The notes: generated from the sequence alone by a model not told the origin. A stretch of 36,357 bases of DNA from Chryseobacterium sp. YIM B08800 (GCF_026163565.1 NZ_JAPDKN010000009.1:1-36357), one strand, 5' to 3'; positions 25,301 to 34,122 are shown, counted from the stretch's first letter. Program-made: numbers and translations.

Positions 25301-26999
25301 CCAAAAATTGGCCAATTTTACAAAAGGTGAAGCCGATACTTTGAGAAAAGCGATGGGTAAAAAGCAGATTGAGGTTCTTAATAAAATGTACCCGAAATTC
25401 ATTGAAGGCGGAAGAAAAAACAACTTAGATGAAGGTCCTTTAGAAAAAATATGGAATGACTGGAAAGCCTTTGCAGAGTATGCTTTCAACAAATCTCACT
25501 CTACTTGCTATGCATTTATTGCTTATCAAACAGCTTATTTAAAAGCCAATTATCCGGCAGAATATATGGCGAGTGTAATGAGTAATAACATTAACAATAC
25601 CGAATCGATTACCATGTTTATGGAAGATTGCAAAAGTATGGGGGTTGATGTTTTGGGACCTGATGTAAATGAATCGCAGTATAAGTTTTCTGTAAACGAA
25701 AAAGGGCAGATTCGTTTTGGTTTGGGTGCGATCAAAGGAATTGGGGAAGGTCCGAGTGAAGGAATTACCAGAGAAAGAGCCAACGGAAGATTTAAAAATA
25801 TTTATGATTTTTTTGAAAGAATTTTGCCTTCTCAGATGAATAAAAGAGTGGCAGAAAGTTTGGTGGTTGCAGGGGCTTTTGATGAATTAGATTCTTTCCA
25901 CAGAGGTCAGTATTTTGATATTGATATGTCGGGGAAAACAAATTTGGAACGTTTGATAAGGTATGGGCAAAGTTTTCAGGAGAGTAAAAATGAGATGGAG
26001 TATTCTCTTTTTGCTGATTTTGCTGATGAAGTTCAGATTGAACAGCCAAAATTAGCGCCTTGTCCGGAATGGCCAAATATGCATAAATTAAATAAAGAAA
26101 AAGAAACGATTGGTTTCTATCTTTCCGCGCATCCGCTCGATGAGTTTAAATTTCAGTATCAGTTTATGCAGGGAAGTCTTTCCAAAAAATCTGTTTTGGA
26201 AAAAGATGAAGAAGCGAAAGTAGTAAATGATGAAGTTCCGATTCTTGAAAAAGATTCTGTGGATGAGGTTGCAGATTTAATTGAAATTGTATCTGATGAA
26301 CTGTCAACCGGTGAAGAAGAGATTATAGAAGAAGTAACCAAAAAAGCTGAACCGAAGGGTGTTTTTGGGTTTTTAAATCTTGACGAGGTGGATGCTTATA
26401 AAGAGCAGGCTTTTGCAAATAAGCAAGAGGAATTATTTGAAGAAAAGAAAAAAGACTGGAAAACACTACAAAAAGAAAGAGAAAACAGTGGCGGCGGAAA
26501 AGAGTACACAGTTGCCGGTTTGATTACAGAATATGTGGTGAAAGATGGTTTCAGAAGTGGTGAAAAAGTGGCTTTTGTAACTTTGGAGGATTATTCTGGC
26601 TCATATTCTTTCAGGTTGGGAGACCGTGATTATATGAAGCTGAAAGAGAAATTGGAGGTGCAACGTTTTGTAATTTTAAAAATAAAATTTGCCCAGGTAA
26701 AAGATGGGAGAGTATTCGTAAATGTAAATGAAGTGATTGAATTGCAAGAAGCTTTTGAAAAATTTGCAAAAAGTATCTCTTTAGTAATGGATGTGATGGA
26801 TTTCAGACCGGAAGATCTTAGTTTCTTCAGAAATGTTCTGAATGAAAACCAAGGGAATCAAAAATTTAAATTTTACATTAAGAATGTTGAAGATGATTCT
26901 CATATTGAAGTTCAGTCAATGAAACATTCGATAAATCTTAATGGAGATTTGATTAAAAATATACAACTCCTTAATAAATATGAATTTTATCTGAATTAA
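22332..26999 (+). CDS. dnaE: DNA polymerase III alpha subunit with fused N-terminal DnaQ-like exonuclease
   Basis: The 1555-residue replicative polymerase carries its own proofreading exonuclease. Residues about 1-185 form a DnaQ-like DEDDh domain: FDTET (D6, E8), HNVEFD (D105) and AHNAAAD (H169, D174). A PHP-like domain follows from about 245, but its metal ligands are altered. The polymerase core has GPGRGSAAGS and the catalytic acidic motif PDIDIDF (694-700). Helix-hairpin-helix sequence lies near 1150, then a charged acidic insert of about 110 residues (about 1282-1393), and an OB domain (YTVAGLITEYVV onward). E. coli alpha is about 1160 residues without an exonuclease. It is transcribed alone, with a terminator at 27021-27057. 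Confidence 0.96.
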   Translation: MYLVFDTETTGLPKNFNAPLSDSDNWPRMVQIAWQLHDDEGNLLENQDYIIKPEGYDIPFNAARIHGITTKIANEEGRDLQEILEEFSKVLERVRVVSGHNVEFDYNIVGAEFFRKNIQDNLQEKPKADTMILGTNYCQLGGGRGGKYKSPKLEELYEKLYGHKFDEAHNAAADVNATAQVFFEMMRIGIIPAEVLKTSEDQLAYFKTLHPNPIKPFGIIIRRQVADFNNKKKQSDVGSIDDIDLGRYFNFDNKSVFSTLTATSGINDLIKKASEENFPAVGMVDLGNMMGAFKFVSAVESTNSDRSKKHKEYLAKKQEAEENGTEFNEEEPVSEPLIPVIGCEFYISDRYEQKQFTKDDPDRRTQVVLLAKDFNGYKNLAKLSSIGFLKGFYFGVPRISRELIAEYKDGLIALTSGIHGDIPDAILNTGEQKGEELFKWWKDTFEEDFYVQIQNHKLPEEEHLNDVLLHFADKYNVKILAQNQTYYTDKDDSNIQDIVSCIKDGEKLTTPVGKGFGKRRGLATGEYYIKNSHEIKEAFLNYPDAFDAYEEFTAKFSPYTLKRDVLLPKFDIPEQFIHAEDEIDGGKRGEMAYLTHLTYEGAKIRYKDTGITPEIKERLDFELEVVANTGYPGYFLIVQDFCNEARKMGVWVGPGRGSAAGSAVAYCTGITNVDPIKYDLLFERFLNPERISMPDIDIDFDDEGRDKIIKWVVEKYGKNQVAQIITYSVLGGKSAIKDAGRVLDLPIPDTNNIAKLIPPSPGMNIAKALSKYDKLKPEEQMLVDEMKYVLNTPGDARHDVLSSAKKMEGCIRNTGIHACGVIITPEDVSNLVPVTIAAKDADILVSQFDNSVAESAGLLKMDFLGLRTLTIIKDALKIIKTRHGIDIDPDLIPLDDTKTYQLFKEGRTVGIFQYESPGMQKYMRELKPTVFADLIAMNALYRPGPIKYIPNFINRKHGIEEIVYDLPETEEYLKETYGITVYQEQVMLLSQKLANFTKGEADTLRKAMGKKQIEVLNKMYPKFIEGGRKNNLDEGPLEKIWNDWKAFAEYAFNKSHSTCYAFIAYQTAYLKANYPAEYMASVMSNNINNTESITMFMEDCKSMGVDVLGPDVNESQYKFSVNEKGQIRFGLGAIKGIGEGPSEGITRERANGRFKNIYDFFERILPSQMNKRVAESLVVAGAFDELDSFHRGQYFDIDMSGKTNLERLIRYGQSFQESKNEMEYSLFADFADEVQIEQPKLAPCPEWPNMHKLNKEKETIGFYLSAHPLDEFKFQYQFMQGSLSKKSVLEKDEEAKVVNDEVPILEKDSVDEVADLIEIVSDELSTGEEEIIEEVTKKAEPKGVFGFLNLDEVDAYKEQAFANKQEELFEEKKKDWKTLQKERENSGGGKEYTVAGLITEYVVKDGFRSGEKVAFVTLEDYSGSYSFRLGDRDYMKLKEKLEVQRFVILKIKFAQVKDGRVFVNVNEVIELQEAFEKFAKSISLVMDVMDFRPEDLSFFRNVLNENQGNQKFKFYIKNVEDDSHIEVQSMKHSINLNGDLIKNIQLLNKYEFYLN

Positions 27000-27020
27000 T
27001 CTTTATTAAGAAATTAATGA

Positions 27021-27057
27021 AAAATCGCAATCAAAAATCAGATTGCGATTTTTTTTA
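27021..27057 (+). terminator. Rho-independent terminator of dnaE
   Basis: Stem AAAATCGCAATC (27021-27032) with GATTGCGATTTT (27041-27052), 8-nt loop, followed by a T-run. It lies 22 bases past the stop. Confidence 0.9.
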
Positions 27058-27321
27058 TGTTTTAAAATTAATGAAATTTTAAAATATTTATTGTTAAATA
27101 GATTGAATACTCTATTAGTTTAATAGGTTAATAATTAGTTGTTTACACTTGATTATGATTGTAGCAGTTGGGATTGCAATTAAATGTTTGTTTAGTTATT
27201 TTTTGGCAATATTTCAATTATATGGTTTTATTGTTGTTATTTTTTTAAAATATTAACATTTTTTTTGATTTGTAATATTAATATTTATTAATTTAGCCCT
27301 CTAATTTTAATTTAACTGAGT
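27058..27321. other. AT-rich leader region before the first T9SS gene
   Basis: About 264 bases between the dnaE terminator and the ATG at 27322 hold no gene. The stretch is very AT-rich. A TTTG near 27269 and a TATTAATTTAG-like segment near 27288 could be a weak promoter, but it does not match TAnnTTTG well. Confidence 0.5.
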
Positions 27322-30300
27322 ATGAAAAAATTTTTACTAACGTGCATGTTGGCTCTAAGCGCTGGAACTTATGCACAGGTAGGACCTCCTTCAGGTGCGA
27401 ATCCCAATCCCAATAATGGTTATGGTTTTGCACAATCTTCAGGAACCTACACATCACTTTCTGCCAGCCGAACTATTTGGCAATCTGGATCAACCCTTTC
27501 AACTGATGGTATTTCCAGCTCGGTGACGATACCATCCTTTAAGTATAATGGGAGGACGTATAATTCTGTTTTTATTAGTAATAATGGATTTATCACATTT
27601 GGTACAACGCCTAGCTTAGCAACCACCACTACAGGTCTATCAACTGATTCGTCTGCGCCAAATACTATAGAAGGCGCAATTGCTGGTTTTTCGTCCAATT
27701 TAGTGAATGCTAATACAACAACTTCTGAAATTGCTTATGAAACGGTAGGTTCTAAATTCGTAGTACAATTTACAGATCTCAAATTGAGCGGAGGTTCTGC
27801 TAATCAATTACTTAATTTTCAAATTCAATTGGATTCATCAAATAATTCAATTGCTATCGTTTATGGAACTTGTGCTTCGGGAAGCGCAAACGCAACAGGG
27901 CAGATTGGATTAAAAGGTGCAGAAGCTTCTGATGTTAACAATAGACTAGGAACTGATTGGACCGCAACAGCAGTTGGTACATCAGCTACATCAAATGTAA
28001 CATTAGGAACTACTGGCGGAACAACAATACCAGCATCTGGATTAACATTTACCTATAGTCCGGGAACTTGGATTGCCGCTCCAACCACATATGCAACAAT
28101 TCCTTTTACTGAAAATTTTTCTACTTGGGCAAACGGAAATTCAACACTAGATTTACCCAATGCTTCATATTGGAGAACTTGGCCATCTAGAGGCGATAAT
28201 TCTTGGAGACAAAGCGATATTTCTTCAAGTGGGTTTACATCAGCTTCGGGTTGGAACTCAGTAGGTGGAACTGCAACAGTAGCTGCTCCGGCTACAGCGC
28301 CCACAGCAAGATTTCATTCTTATAATTGTTTATACGTTTCTGGATCCATGGATTTATACGTAAATCTTTCTGGAAGTTCTGGTGATAGGCTTTTAACATT
28401 TAATTATATTAATCCTTCAGGTACTGATGTTTTAAAAATTCAGTTATCTACGGATGGAGGAAACACTTTTACTAACATTGGCTCTTCGTTAGGAGTTCAG
28501 GCTGCGTGGTCTACAAAAGATTTTGTTTTACCTTCATCAAGTAGTACAGCAATTTTAAGATTTTTAGCAACCGGAGATAATGGTAGTGATGATATCTATG
28601 TAGATAACGTAAATATAGCAATTAACACCACAGCTCCTGCATGCACAACCATTACAGCTCCTCTTAATAATGCTACCGGAGTTGTTATTAATCCCACAAT
28701 AACCTGGGCTTCGTCTTTGGGAGCATCTTCATATAAAATAAATTTAGGAACGATTCCTGGAGGTACTGATATTCTTAATAGTTTTGATGTAGGAAATGTG
28801 CTTACTTATACATTACCTGCTGCAACTCCATTATTGTATGGTAAAATATACTATGTAACAATTTTGCCTATAAATGGAAATGGCATAGCTACAGGATGTA
28901 CAGAATTTTCCTTTACAACCAAAAACTTAAGTTGTCCTTCTGTGACTGCTCCTTCATCAGCTGCGACGGGGGTGTCTACTACTCCTACATTTACATGGGG
29001 TGCTGTAACAGATGCTACTGGATATAAGCTTACGATAGGCACTACTGCAGGCGGTAATAATATTTTGAATGCTTTTGATCTTGGAAATGTTACAACCTAT
29101 ACATTACCAACACCATTAATGATTGGAACAAAATATTTTTATACGATAAATGCTTATAATTCTTACAACTCTTCCTTAAGTTGTACTGAAAGAAACTTTA
29201 CTACTGCTGGCTGTGCAACTGTGACTGCACCTACTGCCGGTGCTACTGGTGTTTCTGTTACACCTACATTTACTTGGACTGCCGCTGCAGGAGTCGCTGG
29301 TTATAAATTAACCATTGGATCAACTGTGGGTGGTAATAATATTTTAAATGCATTTGATGTAGGTAATGTGACTACTTATACATTACCAACACCTTTAACA
29401 TTGGGAACAAAGTATTATTATACATTAAATAGTTATGATGCATCAAGTACTACTACAGGATGTACAGAGAGAAACTTTACTACCGTTACTGCATGCCCTA
29501 GTGTAAGTGCACCAGCATCAGCAGCCACGGGAGTTTCTGTGACACCTACCTTCACTTGGACGGCTAATACAAATGCAATAGGATATAAGATTACAATTGG
29601 AACTACTTCGGGTGGAAATGATGTGCTAAATGCTTTTGATGTAGGTAATGTTCTTACTTATACTTTACCTACTCCTCTAAATAATGGTATAAAGTATTTT
29701 TATACTATCAGCGGATATAATGCAACAAGTACATCTTTAGGATGTTCCGAAAGAAATTTTACAACTGTAGTTACTTGTTTTGCACCTACTGCTTTGGCAA
29801 TAACTGGTTCAAGTATTACAACTTCTGGAGCTACAGCAACTTGGACTGCTCCTACTACAGTTCCATCTAATGGATATGAAGTGTATTATAGCACATCTAA
29901 TACAGTACCTACATTTACTACACCTTTAAATTCTACAAACTCAGTTACTTCTATTACTACTTCTGCTTCTATAAGTGGATTATTATCTTCTACTGTATAT
30001 TATGTTTGGGTAAGATCGGTGTGTAATGGTCCTGATAGAAGCTCATGGTCTTCAGTGGTGTCTTTTGTTACATTGTGTCAGCCTCCTACGCTTATTTCTA
30101 CTACAGGTGCAACAGTTTGTCCAGGAAATTCAGCAAATATTTCAGCGACTGCATCTACAGGAGCTATTATCAGTTGGTATGATGCTCCGACAGGGGGTGC
30201 ATTGTTAACAACGGGTGGTTCATATACTACTCCGGCTGTTACAACTACTACTAGTTACTATGTGTCAGCGAGAACTTCTGGAACTAATGGTACAGTTGGC

Positions 30301-31038
30301 CCTATTAATCCATCTGCTTTAGGAGGAATCAGTTCAAGCAATTATACTGTTGGAACTTATTATCAAAGTTTTGACGTAATTGCACCTACAATACTTACCA
30401 GTATAGATGTTTTTCCTGTTTCAAGTGTTGCAATAGGAACAGCTTCAGCAATAGAAATTAGAAATAGCGCAGGTACAACATTAATGTCTGTGCCATATAC
30501 TGTTTCTGTTAATGATGGTGTAACACCACAAACAATAATGCTTAATTTCCCTTTAAATGTAGGGACTGGATATAGAATTGGACAAGGAGAAACATTAGGT
30601 ATAAACTTAAATCGTAATACTTCTGGAACAACTTATCCAATTACTTCTAGTGCGATAACAGTTACAGGGAATAATTTTGATCAAAATTATTGGTACTATA
30701 TTTATAATTGGAAATTCTCTAACACATGTGAAGGTGCAAGACAAGAGGTTGTAGTTACAGTTGACTCTACTGGATGTCCTAATTTAGCTATCGGTGAGGT
30801 TATTGCAGATAAAAACAATATCAAAGCTTATCCAAATCCATTTACTGATGTATTGAATATTTCAGACGTAAGCAATGTGAAATCTATTTCTGTAGTAGAT
30901 ATCTCTGGTAAATTGGTTAAAACTTTTGATAAGCCAGAATCTACACTTCATTTAGGAGGATTAAATTCAGGAATGTATTTAGTTATTCTGAATATGAAAG
31001 ATGGTTCTAAACAAACCATTAAAGCAATTAAAAAATAA
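27322..31038 (+). CDS. Large secreted protein: repeats, fibronectin III/Ig-like domains, T9SS sorting domain
   Basis: The 1238-residue protein starts with a signal peptide (MKKFLLTCMLALSAGTYA, cut before Q19). A beta-rich N-terminal region (about 30-250) is followed by a choice-of-anchor-like domain (about 255-435). Then come four tandem fibronectin-like repeats starting with Cys at 441, 538, 631 and 725, each 93-97 residues and sharing GATGVSVTPTFTW, GYKLTIG and FDVGNV motifs. A further fibronectin III domain (about 819-910), an Ig-like segment (about 912-990) and a T9SS type A sorting domain (about 1160-1238, ending KKAIKK-like AIKK) follow. It is probably an exported surface adhesin-like protein; no enzymatic motif is visible. 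Its 3' end is nearly identical to that of the next gene. Confidence 0.88.
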   Translation: MKKFLLTCMLALSAGTYAQVGPPSGANPNPNNGYGFAQSSGTYTSLSASRTIWQSGSTLSTDGISSSVTIPSFKYNGRTYNSVFISNNGFITFGTTPSLATTTTGLSTDSSAPNTIEGAIAGFSSNLVNANTTTSEIAYETVGSKFVVQFTDLKLSGGSANQLLNFQIQLDSSNNSIAIVYGTCASGSANATGQIGLKGAEASDVNNRLGTDWTATAVGTSATSNVTLGTTGGTTIPASGLTFTYSPGTWIAAPTTYATIPFTENFSTWANGNSTLDLPNASYWRTWPSRGDNSWRQSDISSSGFTSASGWNSVGGTATVAAPATAPTARFHSYNCLYVSGSMDLYVNLSGSSGDRLLTFNYINPSGTDVLKIQLSTDGGNTFTNIGSSLGVQAAWSTKDFVLPSSSSTAILRFLATGDNGSDDIYVDNVNIAINTTAPACTTITAPLNNATGVVINPTITWASSLGASSYKINLGTIPGGTDILNSFDVGNVLTYTLPAATPLLYGKIYYVTILPINGNGIATGCTEFSFTTKNLSCPSVTAPSSAATGVSTTPTFTWGAVTDATGYKLTIGTTAGGNNILNAFDLGNVTTYTLPTPLMIGTKYFYTINAYNSYNSSLSCTERNFTTAGCATVTAPTAGATGVSVTPTFTWTAAAGVAGYKLTIGSTVGGNNILNAFDVGNVTTYTLPTPLTLGTKYYYTLNSYDASSTTTGCTERNFTTVTACPSVSAPASAATGVSVTPTFTWTANTNAIGYKITIGTTSGGNDVLNAFDVGNVLTYTLPTPLNNGIKYFYTISGYNATSTSLGCSERNFTTVVTCFAPTALAITGSSITTSGATATWTAPTTVPSNGYEVYYSTSNTVPTFTTPLNSTNSVTSITTSASISGLLSSTVYYVWVRSVCNGPDRSSWSSVVSFVTLCQPPTLISTTGATVCPGNSANISATASTGAIISWYDAPTGGALLTTGGSYTTPAVTTTTSYYVSARTSGTNGTVGPINPSALGGISSSNYTVGTYYQSFDVIAPTILTSIDVFPVSSVAIGTASAIEIRNSAGTTLMSVPYTVSVNDGVTPQTIMLNFPLNVGTGYRIGQGETLGINLNRNTSGTTYPITSSAITVTGNNFDQNYWYYIYNWKFSNTCEGARQEVVVTVDSTGCPNLAIGEVIADKNNIKAYPNPFTDVLNISDVSNVKSISVVDISGKLVKTFDKPESTLHLGGLNSGMYLVILNMKDGSKQTIKAIKK
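28642..29775 (+). repeat. Four tandem repeats within the T9SS protein gene
   Basis: Units begin at 28642, 28933, 29212 and 29494 and end at 29775, with lengths of 291, 279, 282 and 282 bases. The last three are the most similar to each other; the first is more divergent and slightly longer. They encode Cys-started beta-sandwich domains. Confidence 0.8.
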
Positions 31039-31060
31039 AAATTTTTAATTAATACTATTT

Positions 31061-31092
31061 AGATAGCGGCTTCAATAGCTGCTATTTTTTTT
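31061..31092 (+). terminator. Terminator of the first T9SS gene
   Basis: ATAGCGGC (31063-31070) pairs with GCTGCTAT (31078-31085) with one mismatch and a T-run follows. It lies about 24 bases past the stop. Confidence 0.75.
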
Positions 31093-31328
31093 AATAAACT
31101 GATTGATGATACATTAAAAATAATAGCAAAAAAAATATTTGATTTGATTGTATTCGTAATTATGAATGCGAAATATTGAAGTAAATTATGTTTTTTTTAA
31201 ACTAATACAATGTTTTAATTCAATAAAACATGTTGATTGATGCTTGTTTTTAAATAAAATAGGTGAATAATTGCTGATTTGCTATTTTTAAATTGTAATT
31301 TTATGTGTAATTAATAAATAAGTATGTT
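31093..31328. other. AT-rich intergenic region between the two T9SS genes
   Basis: No gene is visible. The stretch is AT-rich with poly-A and poly-T tracts. An out-of-frame ATG lies at 31324, five bases before the real start. No clear promoter box was found, but the terminator upstream implies that the second gene has its own. Confidence 0.5.
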
Positions 31329-32963
31329 ATGAGAAAAATTTTACTTACATGTATGATGGCGTTGGCAGCAATGTCATCAGCGCAAATCTCTTATAGTTAT
31401 GGATGGGAACCTGCCGGAGACGGATCTTGGACTTCTAGTGGTGGTTCAGGGTGGTATAGCAGATCAGAAACTGCACCATGTACAGGAATTGGAAGTATGC
31501 GAGCTAATAATTATTACAATAGCTCTTCTTACTTAATTTCTCCTGCGTTAACAGGAACAAATGGTGGAATTTTAAATGTTAGTTTCGCTTATAAGGTTAC
31601 AGAATATGCTGACATTACTACAGGTGCTTCATTGGCAGATTTTGGTGTAATAAAATTAGATTGGGCAACTTCTGAAAATGGACCGTGGACGACAGCTTAT
31701 ACAATAGATAATACAAGTCATGTAGTATCTGCATCTTGTGCTACTAAATCGGCTACTATTTCTGGTGTACCATCTTCCGGAAATTTATTCATTAGATTTG
31801 AAGCAAAATCTGCACTCGATACATCAGATAATTATGTTTATTTTGATGATATTAATATAACTCAGGGTGCCGTACCATCGTGTCTTGAACCGAGTTCTGT
31901 AACTTCATCAAATATAACATCTGCTACTGCAGATATTTCCTGGACAGCACCTGCATCAGCTCCGGCAAATGGGTATGAACTCTACTACAATGCAAATGGA
32001 ATTCCTCCAACAGCTACAACAACTCCAGTCTATACGAATATTGTTGGGACTTCTAAAGCATTATCCGGACTTTCTCCTGGTCTTCAACATTATGTTTGGG
32101 TAAGGTCTAGCTGTACAACGACTTCTAAAAGTGCATGGTCTGCGGTGAATACTTTTGATACATTATGTGGAGTAATTACACCTAATTTTACGTTTGATTT
32201 TATGAATGGTATCAATGACTGTTGGGAAGAAGCAGATACGGGAACGCCGGCAACTACTCCTTCAGGAACTTCTTCAAATTGGTATGATACTGGGTTTTTA
32301 AATAACGGATCTGATGGTGCTTTAGGTGTTAATATTTACACAAGTTCATGGTTTCCGGAAACATTTAATTCTTGGGCAATTACTCCTGTATTTAATCTTT
32401 CGGCAGGAGGGTATCGTGTAAAATTTGATTATGGATTGACCGAATATGGAGATACAACTTCTGGTTCTTTAGGTTCAGATGATGTAGTGCAGTTTGTTAT
32501 TTCTCAGGATGGTGGTACAACATGGACAGTCCTTCAAACATGGAATAGTTCAAGTACAATTTCTAATACTTCAACAACTTATTCATTAGATTTAACCGCT
32601 TATAATAGTGCAAATACAAAATTTGGATTTTATGCAACTAATGGTACTGTAGAAGATTCGGAAGATGTAGAATTCTTTATCGATAATCTTGTTGTTGAGC
32701 AAATTTCATTATCGACCAATGAATCTAATGTTGTTAAAGATAGAATAAAATCTTACCCCAACCCATTTGCTGATGTTTTGAATATTTCAGACGTAAGCAA
32801 TGTGAAATCTATTTCTGTAATGGATGTTGCAGGTAGAGTTGTGAAAATTTTTGATAAGCCAGAATCTACACTTCATTTAGGAGGATTAAATTCAGGAATG
32901 TATTTAGTTGTTCTCAATATGAAAGATGGTTCTAAACAAACGATTAAAGCGATTAAAAAATAA
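31329..32963 (+). CDS. Secreted protein with choice-of-anchor and fibronectin III domains, T9SS sorting domain
   Basis: The 544-residue protein begins with a signal peptide (MRKILLTCMMALAAMSSA, cut before Q19). A choice-of-anchor/MAM-like beta-sandwich domain (about 20-180) is followed by a fibronectin III domain (about 187-277, with SWTAPASAPANGYELYY and YVWVRSSC), a second choice-of-anchor-like domain (about 285-455) and a T9SS type A sorting domain (about 466-544, YPNPFADVLNISD onward). It is probably exported and attached to the cell surface. Function is unknown beyond this. Its last about 75 codons nearly match those of the preceding gene, and a terminator follows at 32990-33019. Confidence 0.88.
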   Translation: MRKILLTCMMALAAMSSAQISYSYGWEPAGDGSWTSSGGSGWYSRSETAPCTGIGSMRANNYYNSSSYLISPALTGTNGGILNVSFAYKVTEYADITTGASLADFGVIKLDWATSENGPWTTAYTIDNTSHVVSASCATKSATISGVPSSGNLFIRFEAKSALDTSDNYVYFDDINITQGAVPSCLEPSSVTSSNITSATADISWTAPASAPANGYELYYNANGIPPTATTTPVYTNIVGTSKALSGLSPGLQHYVWVRSSCTTTSKSAWSAVNTFDTLCGVITPNFTFDFMNGINDCWEEADTGTPATTPSGTSSNWYDTGFLNNGSDGALGVNIYTSSWFPETFNSWAITPVFNLSAGGYRVKFDYGLTEYGDTTSGSLGSDDVVQFVISQDGGTTWTVLQTWNSSSTISNTSTTYSLDLTAYNSANTKFGFYATNGTVEDSEDVEFFIDNLVVEQISLSTNESNVVKDRIKSYPNPFADVLNISDVSNVKSISVMDVAGRVVKIFDKPESTLHLGGLNSGMYLVVLNMKDGSKQTIKAIKK

Positions 32964-32989
32964 TTTATTTTAAATTTCTTTATAACAAG

Positions 32990-33019
32990 AGACCTGTCAA
33001 TTGGCAGGTCTTTTTTTTG
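32990..33019 (+). terminator. Terminator of the second T9SS gene
   Basis: AGACCTGTC pairs with GGCAGGTCT (one G-T pair, 4-nt loop AATT) and is followed by an eight-T run. It lies 26 bases past the stop at 32963. Confidence 0.9.
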
Positions 33020-33040
33020 TGACAAATAATTTTAAAGATT

Positions 33041-33070
33041 AAAAAAGGCTTCCCGTATTTTGGAAAGCCT
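33041..33070 (-). terminator. Terminator of the 53-aa gene / potassium channel unit
   Basis: On the minus strand AGGCTTTCC pairs with GGAAGCCT with a one-base bulge and is followed by a six-T run. It lies about 18 bases past the TAA of the small gene. Confidence 0.85.
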
Positions 33071-33087
33071 AATTTTTTTTTGAAATT

Positions 33088-33249
33088 TTATTTATCCGGT
33101 GATACCGGTTTAATGTCCCCCGTATTCATAAGATCAAAAACTGTCGGGAAAAACAAAACAAGAATAAAATAAATAATAATCATTAATATAACTAAAGCAA
33201 ATAGAATAAGAACTAAACTATTGGGTCTGTTTTTCTTTTGTGGTTCCAT
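33088..33249 (-). CDS. 53-residue single-span membrane peptide
   Basis: ATG at 33249 opens 53 codons ending at TAA 33088-33090. The peptide has a basic start (MEPQKKNRPN), one long hydrophobic helix of about 26 residues (about 11-35) and a short polar tail (MNTGDIKPVSPDK). It begins 45 bases downstream of the potassium channel stop on the same strand, with a terminator after it and none between, so it is probably the last gene of that transcript. By the positive-inside rule the N-terminus is in the cytoplasm. I do not recognise the family; a role with the channel is only suggested by position. Confidence 0.6.
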   Translation of the reverse strand: MEPQKKNRPNSLVLILFALVILMIIIYFILVLFFPTVFDLMNTGDIKPVSPDK

Positions 33250-33294
33250 GATTTTGTCGATTTTTGGTTGATAGATTAATTTGTATATAATCTC

Positions 33295-34122
33295 TTAAGC
33301 CAATTTCTTGCCACACTGTTTACAATACCTTGCATCGTCATCAATATCTTCATTTCCACAACGTTCACAAATCAATTCTAAATTTTGTCTTTTGTTTCTC
33401 ATTTCTGCAGTTACAATACCTGTAGGAACAGCAATAATAGAATAGCCGGCAAGCATCAGAATAACCGCAAAAAATTTTCCCATTGGAGTAATTGGCGAAA
33501 CATCACCATAACCGACAGTTGTTACTGTTACTACAGCCCAATAAATAGATTGAGGGATTGTTTCAAAGCCAGGTCTTCCGCCTTCTACCATAAACATCAG
33601 AGAACCTACGATTACCGAAAAAATAATTAAAAATAAAAGGAAAATGTAGATTTTTCTTGAACTGTTCTTCATAGCTCGAAGAATAACAGAGCCGTCATTC
33701 ATAAAGTCTAACAGGTTGAAAACCCTGAAAACACGCAACATTCTCAGCATTCTGAAGATCAGGAAATATTTGGTAACAGGAAAAAAGAAGCTCAGGTAAA
33801 ACGGAACCAGCGAAAGAAAATCTATAATTCCGAAAAAACTGAAAATGTAATGTCTCTTGTTTTTTAAAACGGCAATTCTAGCCCAATATTCTGCGGTGAA
33901 AAATACGGAAATAATCCATTCAGAAATAATAAAATAGACATGATATTTTTTATCAAGTTTAGGCACACTTTCCATCATAATAATGAAAGTACTCACCAAA
34001 ATAAGCGATAAAAGCGTAATATCAAACAGCTTTCCGAGCTTTGTGTCTGCCCGGTAAATGATCCTAAACAAGAATCTTTTCCAAAGTTTATCTCCCGGAA
34101 CAAGATTGTGCTCTCTTTCCAT
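33295..34122 (-). CDS. Voltage-gated-type potassium channel with C-terminal zinc ribbon
   Basis: The 275-residue membrane protein has six transmembrane segments of the voltage-gated cation channel family. S4 carries four arginines at three-residue spacing (R124, R127, R130, R133). The pore loop has the potassium selectivity filter TVGYGD (T202-D207). After S6 and a helix, residues 252-270 form a Cys4 zinc ribbon (C252-x2-C255 and C267-x2-C270, RYCKQCGKK). A potassium-selective voltage-sensing channel is a strong prediction; the gating signal is unknown. The start ATG opens a divergent pair with the Nif3-like gene. The small membrane peptide at 33088 lies downstream. Confidence 0.92.
   Translation of the reverse strand: MEREHNLVPGDKLWKRFLFRIIYRADTKLGKLFDITLLSLILVSTFIIMMESVPKLDKKYHVYFIISEWIISVFFTAEYWARIAVLKNKRHYIFSFFGIIDFLSLVPFYLSFFFPVTKYFLIFRMLRMLRVFRVFNLLDFMNDGSVILRAMKNSSRKIYIFLLFLIIFSVIVGSLMFMVEGGRPGFETIPQSIYWAVVTVTTVGYGDVSPITPMGKFFAVILMLAGYSIIAVPTGIVTAEMRNKRQNLELICERCGNEDIDDDARYCKQCGKKLA

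Noticed and set aside
28642..29775. Regular spacing of repeats as a possible CRISPR array
   Set aside because: Units are about 280-290 bases, in frame and coding for beta-sandwich domains. No short direct repeats with unique spacers occur anywhere in the window.
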